In this document: piece by piece, positions 23,724 through 30,676 of the stretch
Numbering within the stretch: position 1 is the stretch's first letter
Layout: each line of letters begins with the position of its first letter
From: UMGS1387 sp045539625
GTDB lineage: Bacteria > Bacillota > Clostridia > Oscillospirales > CAG-382
Assembly: GCA_045539625.1 (NCBI GenBank)
Contig: JAZQFS010000122.1
Span: forward strand, 1-49,892
Direction of reading: 5' to 3'
Length of the DNA stretch: 49,892 nt
The notes under the pieces: generated by a model
Database searches by the model: none
The model's input: only the letters and a program-made list of their open reading frames with translations
What the model was told of the DNA's origin: nothing
Translations under genes and position numbers: made by a program

Positions 23724-24752
23724 TCAGAGAAGATCAGCCATATCCATAATAAGACGTTCTGTTTTGTCCCAGCCGATGCAGGGGTCGGTGATGGACTTTC
23801 CGTAGATGCCTTCGCCGATTTTCTGAGCGCCGTCTTCGATGTAGCTTTCAATCATAAAGCCCTTAACCATCTTTTTGATGTCTGCGTTGTGACGGCAGCT
23901 GTGGAGAACTTCCTTGCAGATACGAACCTGTTCAAGAGGCTTTTTGCCTGAATTTGCATGGTTTGCATCTACGATGAGTGAAAGGTTCTGAAGATTCTTT
24001 GCGGAGTATGCTTCGTAAAGGTGGATAAGATCCTCGTAATGGTAGTTGGGAAGCGACTGACCGTGCTTGTTTACGTAACCTCTGAGAATTGCGTGAGCAA
24101 GAGGATTGCCTTCGGAAACTACCTCCCAGCCTCGATATATAAATGTATGTGAGTGCTGAGCCGCTGTTATGGAGTTGAGCATAACGGAGATGTCGCCGCC
24201 TGTAGGATTTTTCATACCTACGGGAACAGCCATACCGCTTGCAGTAAGTCTGTGAAGCTGGTTTTCAACGCTTCTTGCACCTACAGCAACATAGGAAAGA
24301 AGATCGGAAAGATAACGGTAGTTTTCACAGTAAAGCATTTCATCTGCCGTAAAGAAGCCTGTTTCTTCTATAACTCTTGTGTGAAGTCTTCTTATAGCGA
24401 TGATACCTTCAAGCATATCAGCATCCTTTTCGGGGTTGGGCTGATGAAGCATACCCTTGTAGCCGTCGCCTGTAGTACGGGGCTTGTTGGTGTAAACTCT
24501 GGGAATGATAAGGATTTTGTCCTTTACCTTTTCCTGTACCTTTGCAAGACGGGAAATGTAATCAAGCACAGAATCTTCATGGTCTGCAGAGCAAGGACCT
24601 ATAACAAGTATAAGCTTGTCGGACTCGCCTGTGAAAACCTTTTCAACACCTGCGTCAAATACCTTCTTTTTTTCCTCAAGCTCAGGCTTTAAAGGGTACT
24701 GAGCCTTAATGTCCATAGGAATGGGCAGCTTTCTTAAGAAATTCATTCTCAT
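23724..24752 (-). CDS. 3-deoxy-7-phosphoheptulonate synthase, class I (AroFGH type)
   Basis: This enzyme joins phosphoenolpyruvate and erythrose 4-phosphate, the first step of the shikimate pathway. The 342-residue protein has VIGPCSADH (about 50), IPRVYTNKPRTTGDGYKG, GARSVENQLHR and VDANHANSGKKPLEQ, which are the phosphate- and metal-binding blocks of the AroF/AroG/AroH class. The N-terminal 45 residues are the short extension that carries feedback control in this class; which amino acid inhibits it cannot be told here. AGGAGA precedes the ATG. It follows ridA by 66 bases in the same direction. Confidence 0.93.
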   Translation of the reverse strand: MRMNFLRKLPIPMDIKAQYPLKPELEEKKKVFDAGVEKVFTGESDKLILVIGPCSADHEDSVLDYISRLAKVQEKVKDKILIIPRVYTNKPRTTGDGYKGMLHQPNPEKDADMLEGIIAIRRLHTRVIEETGFFTADEMLYCENYRYLSDLLSYVAVGARSVENQLHRLTASGMAVPVGMKNPTGGDISVMLNSITAAQHSHTFIYRGWEVVSEGNPLAHAILRGYVNKHGQSLPNYHYEDLIHLYEAYSAKNLQNLSLIVDANHANSGKKPLEQVRICKEVLHSCRHNADIKKMVKGFMIESYIEDGAQKIGEGIYGKSITDPCIGWDKTERLIMDMADLL

Positions 24753-24818
24753 TTTAAATTATCTCCTAACTTTTGCGGTGCCTCGGGACGGGGTTGCCGT
24801 AAACATAATTTGCTGAAT

Positions 24819-25190
24819 TTATACCTCTGCAATAACTTCCACTTCACAAAGTACGTTTTTGGGAAGTGTTTTTGCTGCAACGCAGCTTCTTGCGGGTTTT
24901 GATGTGAAGTATTTGCCGTAAACTTCGTTGAATGCTGCAAAATCAGCCATGTCGGCAAGAAAGCAGGTTGTCTTTACTGCTTTTTCGATAGATGAGCCTG
25001 CTTCTTTGAGAACCTCGCAAAGATTCTTGCAAACCTGCTCTGCCTGTTCTGCAATGCCGCCTTCAACGACAGTGTTTGTTTCGGGATTTATTGCAATTTG
25101 TCCCGATGTGAAAACAAATGAGCCTGCCTTTATTGCCTGTGTGTAAGGACCGAGAGCCTCGGGAGCCTTGTTCGTATATACCTTTTCCAT
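24819..25190 (-). CDS. ridA: Reactive enamine/imine deaminase RidA
   Basis: RidA hydrolyses the reactive enamines and imines that PLP enzymes such as threonine dehydratase release, protecting other PLP enzymes. The 123-residue protein is the normal length, begins MEKVYTNKAPEALGPYTQAI, has SGQIAINPET, and keeps the arginine in KPARSCVAAKTLP that binds the carboxylate of the substrate. It starts 17 bases after ilvA stops, so enzyme and clean-up protein are made together. GGAGGAA precedes the start codon. Confidence 0.95.
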   Translation of the reverse strand: MEKVYTNKAPEALGPYTQAIKAGSFVFTSGQIAINPETNTVVEGGIAEQAEQVCKNLCEVLKEAGSSIEKAVKTTCFLADMADFAAFNEVYGKYFTSKPARSCVAAKTLPKNVLCEVEVIAEV

Positions 25191-25207
25191 TTTTGTTTCC
25201 TCCGATG

Positions 25208-26404
25208 TTATTCTATGATTTTAAAGCCGAAGTCCTTAAGAGCCTTGACAATCTGCTCTGTATGCTCGTGGTTTTTGGTTTCAAGGGTTACTCTTAAGAA
25301 GCAGCCGTTGATGTCGGTGGTTTCGCTGGCACGCTCATGGTGAACGCCTGTTACGTTACCGCCGCACTCGGCAATGATTCTTGAAACGTTCTGAAGCTGA
25401 CCGGGCTTGTCCATAAGCTCGATAACAAGGCTGCAAAGACGTCCTGACTTCATAAGACCTCTCTTGATTACACGTGAGAGAATGGTAACGTCAATATTAC
25501 CGCCCGATACTACGCATACAACTTTTTTGCCCTTTACGGGAACTTTGTTGAACATAACCGCCGCAACGGAAACTGCACCTGCACCCTCGGCAATCATCTT
25601 CTGCTGTTCAATAAGTGCAAGAATTGCAGAGGAGATTTCGTCCTCGGTTACCGTTACGATTTCGTCAACGTATTCCGAAACAAGCTTGAAGGTGTTTTCG
25701 CCGGGCTGCTTTACGGCAATACCGTCGGCAATGGTGGAAACGCTCTCCAAACGCTCAATTTTGCCGTCTCTTAACGAATTGAACATACTTGGTGCACCTG
25801 CCGCCTGAACACCGTAAACCTTGATGTCGGGCTTTAGCTTTTTGGCAGCAAAAGCAACACCGCTTATAAGTCCGCCTCCGCCGATGGGAACAACGATTGC
25901 GTCAACATCGGACAGCTCATTTAAAATTTCAAGACCGATTGTTCCCTGCCCTGCGATAACGTCAATGTTGTCAAAGGGATGAACAAAGGTGTAGCCCTCT
26001 TTGTCACGAAGCTCAATTGCTTTGTTGTAGGCGTCGTCGTAAACACCGGGTACCATACAAACCTCGGCACCGTAGCCCTTGGTCGCTTCAACCTTTGAAA
26101 TGGGAGCACCGTCGGGAAGGCAGATAAGACTCTTGATGCCGTACTTTGTGGCGGCAAGAGCAACGCCCTGTGCATGATTTCCCGCAGAGCAGGCAATAAC
26201 GCCGTGGCTCTTTTCTTCGTCGGAAAGCTGCGAAATCATATAACCTGAGCCTCTCAGCTTGAATGAACCTGTAAACTGAAGGTTTTCCGGCTTTAAGTAC
26301 AGCTCACAGTCGGGATTGATTTTTTCTGTGCGTACAAGCTCGGTGTGTCTGATAACATCCTTAAGCACAAAGGATGCGTGATAGATTTTGTCAAGTGTAA
26401 GCAT
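25208..26404 (-). CDS. ilvA: Threonine ammonia-lyase with C-terminal ACT domain
   Basis: This PLP enzyme turns threonine into 2-oxobutanoate and ammonia. The 398-residue protein has the PLP-lysine segment GSFKLRGSGYM (about 45-55), the loop ACSAGNHAQGVA and the phosphate-binding PIGGGGLISG. One ACT domain sits at about 325-398. This size and single ACT domain match the short clostridial form rather than the 510-residue biosynthetic E. coli IlvA, so it may be catabolic or biosynthetic. It heads the ilvA-ridA-DAHP synthase operon. A TATAAT at the -10 position lies about 50 bases upstream, but no good -35 is seen. Confidence 0.92.
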   Translation of the reverse strand: MLTLDKIYHASFVLKDVIRHTELVRTEKINPDCELYLKPENLQFTGSFKLRGSGYMISQLSDEEKSHGVIACSAGNHAQGVALAATKYGIKSLICLPDGAPISKVEATKGYGAEVCMVPGVYDDAYNKAIELRDKEGYTFVHPFDNIDVIAGQGTIGLEILNELSDVDAIVVPIGGGGLISGVAFAAKKLKPDIKVYGVQAAGAPSMFNSLRDGKIERLESVSTIADGIAVKQPGENTFKLVSEYVDEIVTVTEDEISSAILALIEQQKMIAEGAGAVSVAAVMFNKVPVKGKKVVCVVSGGNIDVTILSRVIKRGLMKSGRLCSLVIELMDKPGQLQNVSRIIAECGGNVTGVHHERASETTDINGCFLRVTLETKNHEHTEQIVKALKDFGFKIIE

Positions 26405-26843
26405 TGTGTGTCCTCATACTTTCAAAAAAGAAATATTACATATTATTATACGACAACAAAATGAACATTGAGTTTACAATTTGTAATTTAGTTTGGTAAA
26501 TTGTTAAAATTGTCGTTACATTTTACTGCAAATGAACACAAATTTTCAAAAAACATTAAAAATTACAAAAAAACAGCTTCCGTATATAAAAAGCGAAAAC
26601 GCCTTATAATATTGTAGTAAGCGGCATTATTCAGGCGTTGTGTCTGACTACAAGAGACAGTTTCCAAGCTTGTTTGTTTAAAAAACTCTTGTAAGATTCT
26701 TTATGATCAGAGACTTCAAGTTTGTCGATTGAGGCTTTTGGAATAAATGTCAAGTGAAGATGTATATATCGGAATGATTTTGTTACTTTTATCAGTGGAA
26801 AAAGGTGAAGTAAAAATTTTTTTGAAAAAAATGAAAAAAACAC
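26405..26843. other. Intergenic region between ilvA and the tRNA operon, no gene recognised
   Basis: This 439-base AT-rich stretch holds no convincing gene. It contains the ilvA upstream region and a long AACGCC...GGCGTT inverted pair (about 26599-26640). On the minus strand a frame covers about 26631-26820 without a start or known domain, ending in WKLSLVVRHNA; it might be decayed coding sequence but cannot be assigned. Confidence 0.5.
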
Positions 26844-26872
26844 TTGACAAACACGTTCTGTTGTGTTATACT
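26844..26872 (+). promoter_or_regulatory. Strong sigma-A promoter of the tRNA cluster
   Basis: TTGACA and TATACT are separated by 17 bases. It precedes ten tRNA genes on the same strand with no terminator in between. Confidence 0.85.
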
Positions 26873-26965
26873 GCTTAAGCAATCGTCGCTGACGGGGTAT
26901 TTTCACGGCTGCAAGGACGGCTGTACCGACACTGAAAAGTGGAGGCTGTATCCCCGAAGAAATAC
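26873..26965 (+). other. Transcribed leader of the tRNA operon with possible structured RNA
   Basis: The 93 bases between the promoter and the first tRNA can fold. GGGGTA near 26895 can pair with TATCCCC just before tRNA-Trp, and CACT-GAAA-AGTG makes a tetraloop hairpin inside. The word GGCTG occurs three times. It may help processing of the precursor or be a separate small RNA; no known family is recognised. Confidence 0.4.
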
Positions 26966-27041
26966 AGGGGAATAGCTCAGTTGGTAGAGCAGCGGTCTCC
27001 AAAACCGCGTGCCGTGGGTTCAAGTCCTACTTCCCCTGCCA
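26966..27041 (+). tRNA. tRNA-Trp (CCA anticodon)
   Basis: AGGGGAA pairs with TTCCCCT, the anticodon loop is CTCCAAA, and the CCA end is encoded. First tRNA of the cluster. Confidence 0.95.
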
Positions 27042-27091
27042 CTTGATTTTTCATCTATGAGAGATCAGCGATAGTTATTAGTTTTAACCAC

Positions 27092-27168
27092 GGCTCGGTA
27101 GTTCAGCTGGTTAGAACGCCAGCCTGTCACGCTGGAGGTCATGGGTTCGAGCCCCATTCGAGTCGCCA
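27092..27168 (+). tRNA. tRNA-Asp (GTC anticodon), copy 1
   Basis: The anticodon loop is CTGTCAC, the acceptor stem GGCTCGG/TCGAGTC has two G-U pairs, and CCA is encoded. It is identical to the copy at 27935. Confidence 0.95.
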
Positions 27169-27215
27169 TTTTATTTATTTCCCTTGTCTGCTATTAGGCA
27201 ACAGAGAAAGAAAAC

Positions 27216-27291
27216 GCCTCTGTAGCTCAGTTGGTAGAGCAGGGGACTGAAAATCCCCGTGTCGTTGGTTCGATTCCGACCGGAGGCACCA
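27216..27291 (+). tRNA. tRNA-Phe (GAA anticodon), copy 1
   Basis: The anticodon loop is CTGAAAA, the acceptor stem GCCTCTG/CGGAGGC has one wobble, and CCA is encoded. It is identical to the copy at 27570. Confidence 0.95.
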
Positions 27292-27296
27292 TTTAT

Positions 27297-27372
27297 GCGG
27301 ATTTAGCTCATTTGGTAGAGCGCGACCTTGCCAAGGTCGAGGTGGCGGGTTCGAGCCCCGTAATCCGCTCCA
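27297..27372 (+). tRNA. tRNA-Gly (GCC anticodon), copy 1
   Basis: The anticodon loop is TTGCCAA, the acceptor stem GCGGATT/AATCCGC is perfect, and CCA is encoded. It starts five bases after tRNA-Phe. Confidence 0.95.
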
Positions 27373-27451
27373 GTACGGAGCGATACGCAGTCGTTACCGT
27401 TTTTGATACTTGAAAGAAAGTAAAATACAGATTTTCTTTCAAGAAAAGTAT

Positions 27452-27526
27452 CGCGCCATAGCCAAGCGGTAAGGCAGAGGTCTGCAAAACCTTTATGCCC
27501 CGGTTCAAATCCGGGTCGCGCCTCCA
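27452..27526 (+). tRNA. tRNA-Cys (GCA anticodon) with an imperfect acceptor stem
   Basis: The anticodon loop is CTGCAAA, the discriminator base is U as expected for Cys, and CCA is encoded. The D, anticodon and T arms are normal. The acceptor strands read CGCGCCA and TCGCGCC, which leaves C-C mismatches at pairs 1-72 and 6-67. Most bacterial tRNA-Cys genes have GGCGCCA/TGGCGCC or a close variant. Confidence 0.85.
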
Positions 27527-27569
27527 AAATGCCTTATAGCTTTTAATTGAATATAGAGTTTATAAGCAT

Positions 27570-27645
27570 GCCTCTGTAGCTCAGTTGGTAGAGCAGGGGA
27601 CTGAAAATCCCCGTGTCGTTGGTTCGATTCCGACCGGAGGCACCA
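27570..27645 (+). tRNA. tRNA-Phe (GAA anticodon), copy 2
   Basis: Same sequence as the copy at 27216. It opens the second Phe-Gly block. Confidence 0.95.
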
Positions 27646-27650
27646 TTCAT

Positions 27651-27726
27651 GCGGATTTAGCTCATTTGGTAGAGCGCGACCTTGCCAAGGTCGAGGTGGC
27701 GGGTTCGAGCCCCGTAATCCGCTCCA
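27651..27726 (+). tRNA. tRNA-Gly (GCC anticodon), copy 2
   Basis: Same sequence as the copy at 27297, again five bases after tRNA-Phe. Confidence 0.95.
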
Positions 27727-27827
27727 GCACGGTGCGATGCGTAGTCGTAAGGCTGATTATCGTAACCGTTTTAAATACTTGGAAGAAAGCAGAGTGTTCG
27801 ATGAACATTTTCTTTCAAGAAGAGTAT

Positions 27828-27903
27828 GGGGGGTTAGCTCAGCTGGGAGAGCATCTGCCTTACAAGCAGAGGGTCACAGGTTCGAGCCCTGTACCCCCCA
27901 CCA
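27828..27903 (+). tRNA. tRNA-Val (TAC anticodon)
   Basis: The anticodon loop is CTTACAA, the acceptor stem is GGGGGGT/ACCCCCC, and CCA is encoded. It occupies the place that tRNA-Cys has after the first Phe-Gly block. Confidence 0.95.
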
Positions 27904-27934
27904 AAAAAATTTGATAATTCAAAGTTTTAACCAT

Positions 27935-28011
27935 GGCTCGGTAGTTCAGCTGGTTAGAACGCCAGCCTGTCACGCTGGAGGTCATGGGTTCGAGCCCCAT
28001 TCGAGTCGCCA
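27935..28011 (+). tRNA. tRNA-Asp (GTC anticodon), copy 2
   Basis: Same sequence as the copy at 27092, preceded by a nearly identical GTTTTAACCAYG. Confidence 0.95.
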
Positions 28012-28076
28012 ACACTTAATCCGCAGTAATGCGGATTTGTGTTTCTAAGGGCATTTTATTTGTAAATGTCTTCCCT

Positions 28077-28152
<76 letters not shown>

Positions 28153-28195
28153 TTTGACGTGTCCGGTAGGGTGCGTCTTTTTCTTTTAAAAAATC

Positions 28196-28229
28196 AGTCC
28201 GTGAGTTAAAGACAGCTCACGGACTTTTC
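28196..28229 (+). terminator. Rho-independent terminator after the tRNA cluster
   Basis: AGTCCGTGAG and CTCACGGACT form a ten-pair stem, followed by TTTTCGTTT. Confidence 0.88.
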
Positions 28230-28290
28230 GTTTATTCTTTGTCAAGGGAAACATACTGTTATTTTGTTTTCATAAAGTTTTTTAAAAAAC

Positions 28291-28319
28291 TTGACAACAA
28301 AAAAACTTTGTGCTACAAT
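28291..28319 (+). promoter_or_regulatory. Sigma-A promoter of the glycerol-3-phosphate operon
   Basis: TTGACA and TACAAT lie 17 bases apart, 102 bases before the glpP start. Confidence 0.85.
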
Positions 28320-28347
28320 AACCCCGTAGTATGAATGCAGAGATTTG

Positions 28348-28389
28348 GAGACGCAGGAGAACCACGTGTTCTTTTTGCGCTCTTTTTTT
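28348..28389 (+). terminator. Leader terminator before glpP
   Basis: In the untranslated leader GAG-A-CGCAGGAGAAC pairs with GTTCTTTTTGCG-CTC (about 14 pairs, one bulge on each side, three G-U) and is followed by seven T residues. A terminator inside a leader fits antitermination control. In Bacillus subtilis GlpP with glycerol 3-phosphate prevents termination in the glpD leader; self-control of the operon here is inferred. Confidence 0.7.
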
Positions 28390-28420
28390 GCATATTTTTA
28401 AATTGAGGAGAATGGAAATA

Positions 28421-28975
28421 ATGACGGATATTGTTGCACTTCTTGAGCAAAATCCCGTAATTCCTGCCGTTCACGGGGAAAAGTTTGTCAAAGCATTAAG
28501 CTCCCCCTGTGATGTAATATTCAGCCTCGGCGAAAGTATACTGACGGTGGGAGACCATATTAATGCGGCACACGCAAAAGGCAAAAAAATGTTGGTGCAT
28601 ATCGACCTTGCTGACGGCATAGGCAAGGACGAGGCAGGCGTGAAGTATCTTGCATCTTTAGGCTGCGACGGAATAATCAGCACTCGTGCGCAGATAATAA
28701 AATATGCCAAAAGAGAAGGTCTGTTCACGGTGCAGCGCTTTTTCACCCTTGATTCACAGGGGCTTGAAAGCATCTCGGATGTGCTGAAAAACATAAGTCC
28801 CGCCATGATAGAAATAATGCCCGGTGTCATTACCAAGACGGTAAGTAAATTTGCAGGTGACGGTATTCCCGTTATTGCGGGCGGACTTGTGGAAACAAAG
28901 GACGAGGTGACAGCAGCTTTGGGTGCAGGCGCTATGGCTGTTTCCACAGGTATGGAAGAGCTTTGGTATCTTTAA
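28421..28975 (+). CDS. glpP: Glycerol-3-phosphate responsive antiterminator GlpP
   Basis: A 184-residue protein of the GlpP family, which binds glycerol 3-phosphate and lets RNA polymerase pass leader terminators of glycerol genes. It has the TIM-barrel-like pattern with VHIDLADGIGKDE, GIISTRAQIIKYAK, IEIMPGV and IAGGLVETKDEV, all hallmarks of the family. ATG at 28421 is chosen because GAGGAG lies ten bases before it; an ATG at 28412 would be too close. The leader terminator at 28348 is a likely target. The next three genes are glycerol-3-phosphate oxidation proteins. Confidence 0.93.
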   Translation: MTDIVALLEQNPVIPAVHGEKFVKALSSPCDVIFSLGESILTVGDHINAAHAKGKKMLVHIDLADGIGKDEAGVKYLASLGCDGIISTRAQIIKYAKREGLFTVQRFFTLDSQGLESISDVLKNISPAMIEIMPGVITKTVSKFAGDGIPVIAGGLVETKDEVTAALGAGAMAVSTGMEELWYL

Positions 28976-29014
28976 TTTTTACAACAAAATAATAACCATA
29001 AAGAGGTAGAAACA

Positions 29015-30448
29015 ATGTATGATGTAGTGATTGCAGGTGCAGGCGTAATCGGAAGTATGCTTGCAAGAGAGCTGACAAAGTATAACCTTAAGGTTATCAT
29101 GCTTGAAAAGCAGAACGACGTTGCCATGGGTGCGTCCAAGGCGAACAGTGCAATTGTCCACGGCGGATATGATCCTGAGCCGGGTACACTTAAGGCGCTT
29201 CTCAACGTAAGAGGCGTTGAGCTTATGAAAAAGACAGTAAAGGAGCTGAATGTTCCCTTCCGTCTTAACGGCTCGCTGGTTGTGGGCTTTGGCGAAAAGG
29301 ACGACGAGGCTGTTAAAGAGCTGTACGACAGAGGTATAACCAACGGCGTTACGGGACTTGAGGTTTTAAGCGGCGACAAGGCAAGAGAGCTTGAGCCTAA
29401 CCTTTCTCCCGATGTAACAAGTGCTCTTCTTGTAAACAACGCAGGTATTGTATGTCCTTATGAGCTTACACTTGCCGCAGCAGGTAATGCTATGGATAAC
29501 GGAGCACAGCTTAAAACAAACTTTGAAATTGTAAAGATTGAGAAGAACGGCGAAAAGTTTACCGTTACAAGCGAGGACGGACAGACTGTCGAGGCAAAGT
29601 ACTTTGTGAACTGTGCAGGTCTTTACTCCGATAAGGTTGCCGAAATGGCAGGCGACGGATTCTTCAAAATTATACCAAGAGCAGGAGAATATCTTCTTCT
29701 TGATAAGACAGAAGGCAAGACTGTTGACAAGACTATCTTCCAGGTACCTAACGAAAACGGCAAGGGTATTCTTGTAACACCCACCGTTGACAACAATCTT
29801 CTCTTAGGTCCTACTGCAACAGCTGTGGGCTCTCCCGAGGATACCGACACAACAAAGGTAAACCTTGATACCGTTGTTGCTCTTGCAAAGAAGAGCGTGC
29901 CCTCCGTTAAGGCGTTCAATGTTATTACGTCCTTCTGCGGTGTGCGTTCCTCTGAAAAGAACAGTGATTTTATTATAGGCGAGTCGGAAAAGGTAAAGGG
30001 CTTTATCAATGTTGCGGCAATTGACTCCCCCGGCCTTTCTTCTGCCTGTGCTATTGCAGAGTATGCCGTTGAGGTGTTAAAGAAGGCAGGTCTTGAGCTT
30101 ACTGTCAACGAAAGCTTTAATCCCAATCGTCCCGATATGCACGCATTCCGTAAAATGAACGATGAAGAAAAGAATGAGTTTATCAAAAAGAATCCTTCTT
30201 ACGGCAAAATCGTATGCAGATGCGAAACGGTAAGCGAAGGCGAAATTATAAACGCAATTGTAACCAATCCTCCTGCACACGATGTAGACAGCGTAAAGAG
30301 ACGTACACGTTCAGGCATGGGACGTTGTCAGGGCGGCTTCTGCGGACCTAATGTTATCAAGCTCATCTCACAGCACGCAAACATTCCCATGGAAAAGGTA
30401 ACAAAGTCGGGCGGAAATTCCTATATGCTTACAGGCAAAAGAAGCTGA
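29015..30448 (+). CDS. FAD-dependent glycerol-3-phosphate dehydrogenase-like protein with [2Fe-2S] BFD domain
   Basis: A 477-residue flavoprotein. The N terminus has the FAD loop VIAGAGVIGSMLARELT. The body is the DAO/GlpA fold with ANSAIVHGGYD and GVRSSEKNSDFIIGE. The last 90 residues form a BFD-like [2Fe-2S] domain with CRCETV and GRCQGGFC. Proteins of this build oxidise glycerol 3-phosphate in anaerobes and pass electrons to partner proteins. It follows glpP and precedes a GlpB-like flavoprotein and a DUF1667 protein, a set often seen together in Clostridia and Thermotoga. AGAGG precedes the start. glpK and glpF are not in the window. Confidence 0.88.
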   Translation: MYDVVIAGAGVIGSMLARELTKYNLKVIMLEKQNDVAMGASKANSAIVHGGYDPEPGTLKALLNVRGVELMKKTVKELNVPFRLNGSLVVGFGEKDDEAVKELYDRGITNGVTGLEVLSGDKARELEPNLSPDVTSALLVNNAGIVCPYELTLAAAGNAMDNGAQLKTNFEIVKIEKNGEKFTVTSEDGQTVEAKYFVNCAGLYSDKVAEMAGDGFFKIIPRAGEYLLLDKTEGKTVDKTIFQVPNENGKGILVTPTVDNNLLLGPTATAVGSPEDTDTTKVNLDTVVALAKKSVPSVKAFNVITSFCGVRSSEKNSDFIIGESEKVKGFINVAAIDSPGLSSACAIAEYAVEVLKKAGLELTVNESFNPNRPDMHAFRKMNDEEKNEFIKKNPSYGKIVCRCETVSEGEIINAIVTNPPAHDVDSVKRRTRSGMGRCQGGFCGPNVIKLISQHANIPMEKVTKSGGNSYMLTGKRS

Positions 30449-30498
30449 TTACTTCTAAAGAGCATAAACAAGAAGAAAAGAACGGCTCACCAACTAAG

Positions 30499-30512
30499 GG
30501 TTTAATTAAACC
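30499..30512. repeat. 14-base perfect palindrome GGTTTAATTAAACC
   Basis: It lies in the 228-base gap between the two glp flavoprotein genes, enclosed by AACGG and CCGTT. It may be an RNA hairpin or a regulator site. The gap also holds the type 1 hairpin (30537) and the type 2 repeat (30585). Confidence 0.5.
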
Positions 30513-30536
30513 GTTACTATTGATGCTCGATTACCC

Positions 30537-30563
30537 GTCTTTGAGTCTGAACAACTCAAAGAC
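30537..30563. repeat. Dispersed hairpin, copy A (type 1)
   Basis: GTCTTTGAGT and ACTCAAAGAC form a perfect ten-pair stem around CTGAACA. The same hairpin, with one pair changed to G-U, occurs at 35817 before the shell protein gene. Confidence 0.75.
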
Positions 30564-30584
30564 TGCCATACTTGCCCAAAAAGA

Positions 30585-30615
30585 CGTAGGGGACGATGCC
30601 CACTTCGTCCCACGG
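30585..30615. repeat. Dispersed palindromic repeat, copy B (type 2)
   Basis: CGTAGGGGACGATGCCCAC followed by TTCGTCCC. GGGACGA pairs with TCGTCCC. It matches the reverse complement of the element at 21517 with one change in the first 27 bases. Confidence 0.7.
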
Positions 30616-30676
30616 TTTGAGCACAAACCTTTTCATCTAATTCAAAATAAATTATAAGTAAGAAAGAAGAAACACT

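Noticed and set aside
26631..27023. Minus-strand frame reaching into tRNA-Trp
   Set aside because: It has no start signal, crosses the tRNA promoter and the tRNA gene, and shows no known domain. Its end might be decayed coding sequence, but this cannot be supported.
27231..28048. Open frames on both strands across the tRNA cluster
   Set aside because: They translate tRNA genes and their repeats; the peptides repeat where the tRNAs repeat and have no ribosome sites.
28331..28420. Upstream ATG extending GlpP by 30 residues
   Set aside because: It lies within the leader terminator and has no ribosome site; GAGGAG fits the ATG at 28421.
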